DNA of 6,067 bases from Alphaproteobacteria bacterium. Its GTDB lineage: Bacteria > Pseudomonadota > Alphaproteobacteria > Micropepsales > Micropepsaceae. Within the stretch, counting starts at the first letter, position 1. Every line of letters begins with the position of its first letter. Below, one piece after another: positions 1 through 5,846 of the stretch. The stretch spans positions 1 through 6,067 of the forward strand of contig JAPLPI010000080.1 of NCBI GenBank assembly GCA_026400305.1, written 5' to 3'. The translations under genes and the position numbers were made by a program. A model generated the notes under the pieces. It worked only from the letters and a program-made list of their open reading frames with translations, was not told the origin of the DNA and made no database searches.

Positions 1-391
1 GCGATTCCGCATCCAGGCCCAGGCCGTCGCGTTTTTGGTAAACCTCATCCAGCCGCGCGAACAGCACCGGATGCATGGAGATGGCGCTCCAATGCGCCGA
101 CAGGCGCGGCGCCAGTTCCATCTCTATTGCCTGCAGCGCTTCGTTGGTGGCAGAAGAGGTGAGGTTGTAGAAAACGCCTTCGATCTTGGTCAGCAACCGT
201 CCGCATTTTTCCAGGGCCAGCAAGACATTGTCGAAGTTGGCCGGCTGCGGATTGCTCGCAATGGCCACGATCTCGGCCGTATGTTCGGCCAGGGCGCGGT
301 CATAAGCGGGGGCAAAATGCTCCGGCTTGATCCGGTCCAGCGGCGGCGCGCCATAGGGCGCGGTCCAGTCTTCGAAAAAGGGGTTTGTCAT
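1..391 (-). CDS. dcp: Peptidyl-dipeptidase Dcp-like M3 metallopeptidase, N-terminal part (runs off left edge)
   Basis: Reading the minus strand from the ATG at 391 gives 130 uninterrupted codons to the window edge. The product begins MTNPFFEDW and continues with PPLDRIKPEHFAPAYD, ASNPQPANFDNVLLALE, a Y-N-L-T-S-S-x-T-N-E segment and RRD-like QKRDGLGLDAES. This order closely follows the helical N-terminal domain of E. coli Dcp and related M3 (thimet oligopeptidase) enzymes, which remove dipeptides from peptide C-termini. The HExxH zinc site lies in the missing C-terminal half, so catalytic competence cannot be judged. There is no signal peptide, so a cytoplasmic enzyme is expected. The upstream SIMPL stop codon (407-409) is in the same reading frame five codons before this ATG, so the start cannot lie further upstream. 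The ribosome site is weak (GGGG only two bases from ATG), which suggests translational coupling. The related M3 member oligopeptidase A (prlC) is less likely from the N-terminus. Confidence 0.9.
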   Translation of the reverse strand, partial: MTNPFFEDWTAPYGAPPLDRIKPEHFAPAYDRALAEHTAEIVAIASNPQPANFDNVLLALEKCGRLLTKIEGVFYNLTSSATNEALQAIEMELAPRLSAHWSAISMHPVLFARLDEVYQKRDGLGLDAES

Positions 392-406
392 GGCCCCATT
401 ATAGGG

Positions 407-1077
407 TCAGTGGATTTCCCATACCACCGAGACATCGGCCGTGATGCTCTGCTGGCCTGCCGCCACCGGGGTTGGAGCTGCGGACATCGCCATCACCTTA
501 ATACAGGGGCCGGGGCGGCTCGGCGCCGCCACCTATCGCTGATAGACAGGATGGCGCCCAACCTCACACCCGCCGCCCCGGCGTAGGTCAGGGCACGGGA
601 ACGCGCATCGGCGATGGCATCGGCCCGGGCTCTTTCGCGAAGCGGGGCAGGAGCGGCGATGTCAAAGCTGATGCCGTTCATCTGGTTGGCCCCGGTGGCG
701 ACCAGCGCATCCAGCCCCGCACCGACACTTCGTTGTTGACCTGATAGCCGGTCAGCCGGCGCGGGTTTTTATTGTCTCCATTGGTATATTGCGGCGAGAT
801 ATTGAAGCCAGTGGTCTGGATATTCTTTTCGACCACGCCAAGTTTCTTCAGCGCGGCGAACACCCTTGTCATGCGGCTGCTGTTGGCGGCCAGCGCGGCG
901 GCGGCGGCGGTTGGGGCGGAGGTGGTGACCCCGGCATTGACGGTGGCGACGTCAGGGGCGGTGCGCACCTCGCCGTGCCCGTTCATCGACAGGGTCCGCG
1001 GTACCGGATCGGCCGGCTAGGGCCGGGGAGATGGGTGCGGCGGCCAGCGCCAGGCCCAGCAAAAGAGGGTTTTTCAT
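407..1077 (-). pseudogene. SIMPL-domain (DUF541) exported protein, disrupted by several frameshifts
   Basis: Minus-strand coding begins at ATG 1077 with a clear signal peptide (MKNPLLLGLALAAAP, then ALA) and ends at the TGA at 407-409. Family-like segments occur in four frame stretches: SMNGHGEVRTAPDVATVNAG, then TTGFNISPQY and TGYQVNNEVSVR, then LDALVATGANQMNGISFD and GVRLGAILSISD, then GGGAEPPRP, and finally APTPVAAGQQSITADVSVVW. Joining them needs one extra base removed near 1012-1014, a loss of roughly 20-25 bases near 717 (the strand between VSVR and LDALV), one extra base near 532-534 and one near 500. The rebuilt product is about 230 residues, normal for the family. SIMPL proteins (BP26/OMP28, YggE type) are periplasmic or outer-membrane proteins of loosely defined, stress-related function. 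It precedes dcp by 15 bases on the same strand, so the two were probably cotranscribed. Real decay and consensus sequence error give the same picture here. Confidence 0.85.
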
Positions 1078-1185
1078 GATCGCTTCTTTCAAATGGGGGG
1101 CATCCGAAGGAAGGGTGGGCGAAAACAGGGGCGAAATCGAGGCGGTTGGCGGCCCGGAAAATCCTGTTATACCCCCTTTCGGTAA
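1078..1185. promoter_or_regulatory. Divergent spacer between SIMPL/dcp genes and the tRNA
   Basis: This 108-base gap separates the minus-strand SIMPL/dcp pair from the plus-strand tRNA, so both promoters should lie in it. On the plus strand TTGGCG (1146-1151) and TTATAC (1167-1172) are 15 bases apart, and TTATAC ends 13 bases before the mature tRNA start: a plausible but sub-optimal tRNA promoter. On the minus strand the same bases read GTATAA, a possible -10 for the SIMPL operon, but its -35 would then fall within the tRNA. The 8-mer GGGCGAAA occurs twice in direct orientation at 1117-1124 and 1129-1136, exactly 12 bases apart, which could be an operator. The SIMPL start has only a weak AAAGAAG ribosome site. 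All regulatory calls here are by eye. Confidence 0.35.
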
Positions 1186-1262
1186 GGGCCTGTAGCTCAG
1201 TTGGTTAGAGCTGACCGCTCATAACGGTTAGGTCCCAGGTTCGAGTCCTGGCGGGCCCACCA
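1186..1262 (+). tRNA. tRNA with CAT anticodon (elongator Met likely; Ile2 possible)
   Basis: A complete 77-base cloverleaf folds by hand. The 7-bp acceptor pairs 1186-1192 with 1252-1258 (one U-G pair). The D arm is GCTC (1195-1198)/GAGC (1208-1211). The anticodon stem GACCG (1213-1217)/CGGTT (1225-1229) encloses loop CTCATAA with anticodon CAT at 1220-1222. The variable loop is AGGTC. The T arm is CCAGG (1235-1239)/CCTGG (1247-1251) with loop TTCGAGT. Discriminator A1259 is followed by an encoded CCA (1260-1262). The G1-C72 end pair and the lack of three consecutive G-C pairs in the anticodon stem argue against initiator tRNA. Elongator Met and the lysidine-modified Ile2 share the CAT anticodon; the overall sequence resembles alphaproteobacterial elongator Met, but I cannot exclude Ile2 by eye. 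Confidence 0.93.
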
Positions 1263-1413
1263 TTCGCTTCGCTCACGACGGGCCGCCACGATTCTTCAGG
1301 GTGCGCTTCGCGCATGGGGAAGGCGCATCACGTTTTGTCTCACCTTCATTTCTGGCAACGCCACAGCCAAGATCGCACCGCGAAGGCGCCACTAAATGGC
1401 CGAGGTCCTCTAC

Positions 1414-1433
1414 CGTTGCATCGAAAGGCAACG
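1414..1433 (+). other. Perfect 6-bp hairpin in the operon leader region
   Basis: CGTTGC pairs with GCAACG around an 8-base loop ATCGAAAG. No T-tract follows, so it is not an intrinsic terminator. It lies upstream of the candidate promoter at 1495-1523, so if it acts as RNA it belongs to a different transcript, for example tRNA read-through or an unannotated small RNA. Confidence 0.35.
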
Positions 1434-1471
1434 TCGCGCGCGAAGCAGCCGGCCACTGGACGCGTCTTGAT

Positions 1472-1498
1472 GGAGAGCAAATGTCCGGCGGCAATTAA
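1472..1498 (+). other. Ribosome site plus five-codon frame (possible leader peptide or chance)
   Basis: GGAGAG sits five bases before ATG 1481, which opens a five-codon frame reading Met-Ser-Gly-Gly-Asn, then TAA at 1496-1498. The 12-mer GGAGAGCAAATG (1472-1483) recurs exactly at the start of the first operon gene (1648-1659). About one exact 12-mer repeat is expected by chance in 6 kb, so the repetition alone proves little. What makes it worth recording is that both copies are a ribosome site joined to a start codon. The candidate promoter lies downstream of this frame, so a leader role would need a second promoter further left. Confidence 0.2.
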
Positions 1499-1523
1499 TT
1501 CATGTTTATCAAAGGATTATAAT
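1495..1523 (+). promoter_or_regulatory. Candidate sigma-70-type promoter for the three-gene operon
   Basis: A perfect TATAAT (1518-1523) follows TTAATT (1495-1500) with a 17-base spacer, inside the only AT-rich island of the intergenic region. Transcription would begin near 1530, leaving a leader of about 125 bases before the ATG at 1657. The -35 matches TTGACA poorly. A second, weaker option is TATAAG at 1599-1604 with CTTTTG at 1577-1582. Confidence 0.4.
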
Positions 1524-1656
1524 TGCTCTTGCCTGAAAGAAATTACTGCTCATTCTGACGGTCGCGCAGGATGCGGCTTTTGAATGCTGCACTTGCGATA
1601 TAAGCGTTGTGTATGCCGGTCGATCTGGTGCGCAACGGGCCGGCTTGGGAGAGCAA

Positions 1657-3285
1657 ATGCGCAAGGGGATTTCGGTCGCGATTTTGACGGCAGGCATTCT
1701 GGCGGGCGTTTGTCAGCTCCCTGCCATGGCTACCGGGGGCGAAGTGGTCAGCATGCGCCGGCTGACGGAACAGGAATACCGCAATTCGATTGGCGATATT
1801 TTCGGCAAGGATATTGTCGTGCAAGGCGTATTCGAGCCTGGCAAGCGGATTGGTGGCTTGATCGAGGCCAGTGCCGCCATCCTTTCCGTCACACCGGTGG
1901 GTTTTGACTCCTACTCCAAGATGGCCGACAGCATCGCCATGCAGGCCACGTCCGAAAAGGCGCGTGACCGCCTGATTTCCTGCAAGCCCGGTTCGGCCAG
2001 CCAGCCTGACGACGCCTGCGCCGCGCAGACATTCAATCATTATGGACGGATGTTGTTCCGCCGGCCGCTCACTAGCGACGAGTTGCAAAGCCGGGTGAAA
2101 CTGGCCGCGAGCATGACCACGGCATCGGGCAGTTTCTACGCGGGCCTGCGCTATGGACTGGCCAGCCTGTTGCAGTCTTCCAACTTCCTTTTCCGTGTGG
2201 AGGTTGCGGTTGCCAGCGGTTCCAATGACTACACGCTTGATGCCTACAGCCGCGCCGCCAGGCTCAGCTATCTGTTCTGGAACACCACACCCGATCCCGA
2301 ATTGCTGAAAGCAGCACAGACCAACCAGCTCGCCAGCCCGGCGGGGCTCAGCGCCCAGATCGATCGCCTTATGGCTTCGCCGCGGCTGGATAACGGCATG
2401 CGGGCTTTCTTCTCGGACATGCTCCAGCTGGACAATTTCGACAATGTCTCCAAGGACAGTCTGCTCTATCCCAAATGGAGCGTACAGCTGGCGGCGGCAG
2501 CACGGGAAGAAACGTTGCGCACCACCATCGCACTTGCGCTGCACGAAAATGGCGACATGCGCGAGCTGATGACCACGCCCAAGACTTATATCAACCGCAA
2601 CCTGGCGGCAATTTACGGCGTGCCGTTCGATTTTGATGCCGATTGGGTACCATTGACCTTTACGCCCCAGCAGGGCCGCAGCGGCATCATCACCCAGATC
2701 AGCATGCTCTCCATGTTCTCCCATCCCGGGCGCAGCTCTCCCACAGAGCGTGGCGTTGCGTTGATGGATATCTTCCTGTGCGAGCCCACGCCGACCCCGC
2801 CCAACAACGTGGATTTTTCGGCCGTCAACGACACCAATGGCCCGCTGAGGACGGTACGCGAGCGGCTTATGGCCCATGCCACCAATCCCGCGTGCGCCTC
2901 ATGCCACACCCATAGCGATCCCATCGGACTCAGCCTGGAGGGCTTCGACACTATCGGGCGCCCCCGCAGCACCGAAAACGGCAAGTTGATCGATGTATCA
3001 GCCACCATCCAGGGCAAGAGCTTTGTCGGTGCCCAAGGTTTAGGCCGCTTCTTGCATGACAATCCCAAATATCCTGCCTGCGTGGCGCGCAAGCTCTATT
3101 CCTATGCGAAGGGTGTGGACAGCGAAGATGTGGTAGCCCGGGAATTCAAGGCGGACACCAAGGCTTTCGGGGATTCCGGATACCGTATACGCAATCTGCT
3201 CAAGGCCGTGACTGAAAGTGAAGAGTTCTTCCGTGCGGTGCCGCCTGTTGGTACCGCCAAAAGCACCAGACTGGCCTCGCAATAG
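1657..3285 (+). CDS. Exported monoheme protein with DUF1587/1595/1592/1588/1585 architecture
   Basis: The product is 542 residues. ATG 1657 is chosen because GGGAG (1647-1651) lies six bases upstream and because it opens a Sec signal peptide: MRKG, a hydrophobic run, then cleavage near AMA at about residue 25. A GTG at 1609 in frame would bury that signal. Segments in order: a DUF1587-like start with RRLTEQEYRN (from residue 34); a DUF1595-like segment with FRRPLTSDEL (134); DUF1592 from YTLDAYSRAARLSYLFW (192-208) to about 325; DUF1588 with GRSGIITQ (340) and SPTERG, ending in the c-type heme motif CASCH (413-417) followed by DPIGLSLEGFD; and DUF1585 with YPACVARKLYSYAKG (472). These domains were first named from planctomycetes (PSD/PSCyt families) and also occur in proteobacteria beside DUF1552 genes. 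The heme site implies periplasmic electron transfer or heme-based catalysis, but the substrate is unknown. It is intact and leads an operon, 31 bases before the next gene. Confidence 0.9.
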   Translation: MRKGISVAILTAGILAGVCQLPAMATGGEVVSMRRLTEQEYRNSIGDIFGKDIVVQGVFEPGKRIGGLIEASAAILSVTPVGFDSYSKMADSIAMQATSEKARDRLISCKPGSASQPDDACAAQTFNHYGRMLFRRPLTSDELQSRVKLAASMTTASGSFYAGLRYGLASLLQSSNFLFRVEVAVASGSNDYTLDAYSRAARLSYLFWNTTPDPELLKAAQTNQLASPAGLSAQIDRLMASPRLDNGMRAFFSDMLQLDNFDNVSKDSLLYPKWSVQLAAAAREETLRTTIALALHENGDMRELMTTPKTYINRNLAAIYGVPFDFDADWVPLTFTPQQGRSGIITQISMLSMFSHPGRSSPTERGVALMDIFLCEPTPTPPNNVDFSAVNDTNGPLRTVRERLMAHATNPACASCHTHSDPIGLSLEGFDTIGRPRSTENGKLIDVSATIQGKSFVGAQGLGRFLHDNPKYPACVARKLYSYAKGVDSEDVVAREFKADTKAFGDSGYRIRNLLKAVTESEEFFRAVPPVGTAKSTRLASQ

Positions 3286-3316
3286 TCGCGAAGCCTGTAA
3301 GACCAAGGAGAGTGCG

Positions 3317-4430
3317 ATGAAGCTTGATCGACGGTTTTTGCTCCGGGGTACATGCCAGGGCGCCTTGGCGGTTTTGGGGCTACCGTTCCTGGACTGCTTC
3401 CTGGACAACAAGGGGCAGGCGCTGGCGGCCACGGGCAAGCGTATTCCCACCCGGTTCAACACCTTCTTCTATGGCCTGGGGCTGACCAAGTCGCTGTGGG
3501 TGCCCAAGGCCACCGGCCTGAACTATGAGACCACGGAGCAGCTCAAGCCGCTGGAAGCGTTCAAGCAAAAAATGAACGTATTCAGCGGTTCGCGCGTCAT
3601 GATCGACGACAATCCCAATTTCCAGCACTGGTCTGGGGTCGGCGCGTCCACCACCGGGATTTCGCCCAGCAAGAACGGGCAGTTCGATTCCAAAACCATC
3701 GACCAGACCATCGCCGACGTCATCAGCCGGGGCGCGCGCTTCAAATCCATCGCGGCGGCCTGCGCCGGCGATCCCAAGCAGAGCTATTCCAGCCTGGGCG
3801 GCCCGAACAACTTGCCGGCCGAGGTGTCTCCGCTGTCGCTATATACCCGCCTGTTCGGGCCGGGATTTCAGGATCCCTCCCGCACCGACTGGAAGCCCAA
3901 TCCAGAGATCATGCTGCAGCAAAGCGTACTGTCGGTGGTGGCGGTAGACAGGAAGCGCGTGACACAGCGTTTGGGCGTATCGGATCAGGCGCGGCTGGAC
4001 CAGTCTTTCACCGTTCGTGCCCGGCGATCCCTTGGGCTATCACCAGTCCACGCATGAGGAGCCGCTGGACCAGGTGCTGGCCTATCAGCCGCGCGTGGCT
4101 CGTTACAATGTCTACAGCATGGAGCTATTTGCCGCCTTCCTGAAAGAGCTGGACGCCATACCGGAGGGCGATGGCACGCTGCTGGACCACAGCCTGGTTT
4201 ATGGATTCACCGATGTCGCCTTTGCTAAGATCCACGCCCTGGACGGCATTCCGGTATTGATCGCCGGCAGCGCCAGCGGGCGGATGAAGACTGGCCATCA
4301 CATCGTGGGAGAGGGCAGCCCGGTGTCGCGCGTGGGGCTGACCGTGCAGAAGGCCATGGGCCTTTCGGTCGACAGCTGGGGTGGGGGCTCGATGGAAACT
4401 AAGAGCCCCTATACCGAGCTCCTGGCATGA
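3317..4430 (+). pseudogene. Tat-exported DUF1552 (HXXSHH) protein, frameshifted with internal loss
   Basis: ATG 3317 follows AAGGAG (3305-3310) with six bases between. The N-terminus is a Tat signal: DRRFLLRG (residues 4-11), hydrophobic run, ALA cleavage near residue 37. The first frame reads as a DUF1552 protein through NTFFYGLGLTKSLWVPK and SVVAVDRKRVTQRLG to LDQSFT (about residue 232), then stops at 4055-4057. From about 4011 the +1 frame resumes the family with GDPLGYHQSTHEEPLD, YQPRVARYN, ELDAIPEGDGTLLDHSLV, KIHALDGIPVLIAG and GLTVQKAMG up to TGA 4428-4430. The joined length is about 371 codons against roughly 430-450 usual, so about 70 residues between LDQSFT and the histidine motif seem missing as well as one frame. 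DUF1552 proteins are thought to be related to the alkaline-phosphatase-like fold, and Tat export fits a protein that folds, perhaps with metal, in the cytoplasm. Function is unknown. Sequence or assembly error could also explain the break. Confidence 0.85.
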
Positions 4431-5830
4431 TCTTGCAGAAACACTTGCTGGCGTTTTCGTCCGCTACCGCAATTCTGGCCTGCCTCTCGCAACCGGCGGC
4501 GTCCGCGCCCTGGGTGCGCGGCTTTGTGGTGGGCACCTACGAACCCGCATTCCTCTACGGTGGCCGAACGGGCTATGCGCGCCCCGGCGAAATCGAACCG
4601 GGATCAGATTGCATTCATGGCAACACCATACATTTCTCCAATAGCGAGCAAATCCTTAGGGCTTTGAGCTTGCAGCCCTGGCGCAGTCCCGAAGAAATTC
4701 ACATAGTCTCGACCCTGCCGGGCCTGGAACAGGCCAAGACGCCCGACCAAGCCCGCTTTATGATCTGGGACCGCGCCATGTCTTATCGTGGCTGGCGTCA
4801 TGGCATTGAGACCTACATCAATCCGTTCGCGGCGCAGGATCCAGGCCAGCCCGAAGTTGTCAGCCGTATCGGCGACGGCTTCAACCTGGACGGCAAGATC
4901 GGCGCCCATGATTTTGTCAGCACCGATGGCGAAAAAGGCATCGACAATGCGCTCTATCGCGCCTGGGGATGCGATGCGCCCTGGCGGGGAAATGGCAACG
5001 CCACGCTGGACATGCGCTCCAACGACAAGATGCAGGAAGGCCTGTACACCATGGTGATCCGGATTTCGGGCAAGCAGGATCCGATGAACGATAAGGATGC
5101 CACATTGGAGATCGGCTATTCGCCTGACAAGATCGTCAAGGATGCGCGGGGTATTGTCACGACAGACTTCTCCTATCGCATCGCCAAGACTGCGCAATAC
5201 ACCAAGATGAAGGCCAGAGTGGCGAACGGCGTGGTAGAAACCGAGCAGGTGACCGAACTTCACGCGCCGCGCATCGCCTGGTTCTATGACCATGCCGGCG
5301 ACGCCGAATTCCACCAGGGCCGGATTCGGCTGGATATCGACGCGGATGGAACTGCCAAGGGACTGATTGGCGGCTATCGCAACTGGAGCGATATTTACGC
5401 CCAGAACACCTTCGCCCAGGACGGCGGCCAGCAGGGTGTGCGCGAGCATGAAGACGGGGTCGCACTCTATTACGCACTAAAGCGGAATGCGGATGGCATG
5501 CGCGATTCAAAAACTGGCCAGAACATGGGTATTTCGACCGCCTATCGCATCACCGCGGCAGCGGCCTATGTGGTGGATGCCCGGAAGCAGGCGGAGATCA
5601 CCGTCCTGGCGCCTGAAGAACAGCGGCGCGAGGCATATCTGCGGATCGTGAACAACATGAAAAAGGCCACTACCACCCGCATCGTGCAGGACGTCACGCC
5701 CGGGACCTCCGAAGGGGCCTATCCCAACATGGAGCGGGCCATCACGGACCTGCCCATCGCGGACTATTTGCTGAAAACTCTGGACAGGCCGCATTTCGAT
5801 GACGCGCCGGGGACGCAGGCATCGAAATAA
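4427..5830 (+). CDS. Uncharacterised exported, possibly lipoprotein, third gene of the operon
   Basis: The 467-residue product belongs to no family I recognise. Its ATG overlaps the stop of the DUF1552 gene (ATGA, 4427-4430) with no clear ribosome site, so translation is probably coupled. Residues 1-27 form an export signal (MILQKHLLAF, hydrophobic run). ILAC ending at Cys19 matches a loose lipobox, while the alternative cleavage after ASA (27) would put proline at +1, which signal peptidase I disfavours; a lipoprotein is therefore plausible. The mature part is mostly soluble-looking, without further membrane segments. Only two other cysteines exist, Cys62 (SDCIHG) and Cys182 (RAWGCDAPW), which could form a disulfide. 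Possible calcium-type loops are DIDADG (303-308) and, more degenerate, NLDGKIGAHD (153-162). Another notable stretch is DGEKGIDNALYRAWGC (167-182). Codon use resembles its neighbours. Its job is presumably tied to the heme protein and DUF1552 protein encoded upstream. Confidence 0.85.
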   Translation: MILQKHLLAFSSATAILACLSQPAASAPWVRGFVVGTYEPAFLYGGRTGYARPGEIEPGSDCIHGNTIHFSNSEQILRALSLQPWRSPEEIHIVSTLPGLEQAKTPDQARFMIWDRAMSYRGWRHGIETYINPFAAQDPGQPEVVSRIGDGFNLDGKIGAHDFVSTDGEKGIDNALYRAWGCDAPWRGNGNATLDMRSNDKMQEGLYTMVIRISGKQDPMNDKDATLEIGYSPDKIVKDARGIVTTDFSYRIAKTAQYTKMKARVANGVVETEQVTELHAPRIAWFYDHAGDAEFHQGRIRLDIDADGTAKGLIGGYRNWSDIYAQNTFAQDGGQQGVREHEDGVALYYALKRNADGMRDSKTGQNMGISTAYRITAAAAYVVDARKQAEITVLAPEEQRREAYLRIVNNMKKATTTRIVQDVTPGTSEGAYPNMERAITDLPIADYLLKTLDRPHFDDAPGTQASK

Positions 5831-5846
5831 ATTGATGGCTAAGACG
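5831..5846. other. 16-base convergent gap without a recognisable terminator
   Basis: Two convergent genes end here. Only a weak CATC/GATG pairing (from about 5820 to 5837) spans the end of the plus-strand gene, with no GC-rich stem and no T-tract. Transcripts from both sides probably overlap or end by Rho. Confidence 0.35.

Larger units (their letters stand above)
1263..1656. other. 394-base non-coding stretch between tRNA and operon
   Basis: No convincing gene lies here. Short frames exist on both strands (for example plus 1301-1498 and minus 1273-1494), but they overlap each other, lack good ribosome sites where it matters, and show no recognisable protein features. Visible structure: a short hairpin TGCGC-TTC-GCGCA at 1302-1314; a stronger hairpin CGTTGC (1414-1419)/GCAACG (1428-1433) with an 8-base loop; possible long-range pairs GGAC 1458-1461/GTCC 1483-1486, which compete with GCCGG 1448-1452/CCGGC 1485-1489; and an AT-rich island at about 1491-1550 inside otherwise GC-rich DNA, containing the palindromes AATTAATT (1493-1500) and ATTATAAT (1516-1523). 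It is likely part tRNA 3' flank and part operon leader. No copy of the tRNA 3' end recurs in the window, so no integration site is shown. Confidence 0.5.

Noticed and set aside
35..586. 183-codon plus-strand open frame
   Set aside because: It crosses the dcp start and the SIMPL C-terminus, both of which read as real family sequence on the other strand.
1186..1262. Integration (att) site at the tRNA 3' end
   Set aside because: No second copy of the tRNA 3' sequence and no integrase gene is present in the window.
1301..1498. 65-codon plus-strand frame after the tRNA, and the overlapping minus-strand frame 1273-1494
   Set aside because: The two overlap almost completely, neither has a good ribosome site at its start, and the compositions are not protein-like. 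The DNA itself is reported as an unexplained segment instead.
1609..1656. Upstream GTG start for the heme-protein gene
   Set aside because: It would add 16 polar residues before the signal peptide, and it lacks the GGGAG site that precedes ATG 1657.
1543..2877. 444-codon open frame on the minus strand
   Set aside because: It lies wholly antisense to the heme-protein gene, whose frame has clear domains, a signal peptide and a ribosome site. The antisense product is rich in Arg, Gly and His with no coherent domain, as expected from GC-rich codon bias.
4604..5449. 281-codon open frame on the minus strand
   Set aside because: It is antisense to the third operon gene and has no ribosome site or recognisable domain. 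The plus-strand frame is longer, coupled to its upstream neighbour, and has an export signal.
5820..5837. Intrinsic terminator at the end of the operon
   Set aside because: Only a 4-bp CATC/GATG pairing with an AT-rich loop and no T-tract is present.
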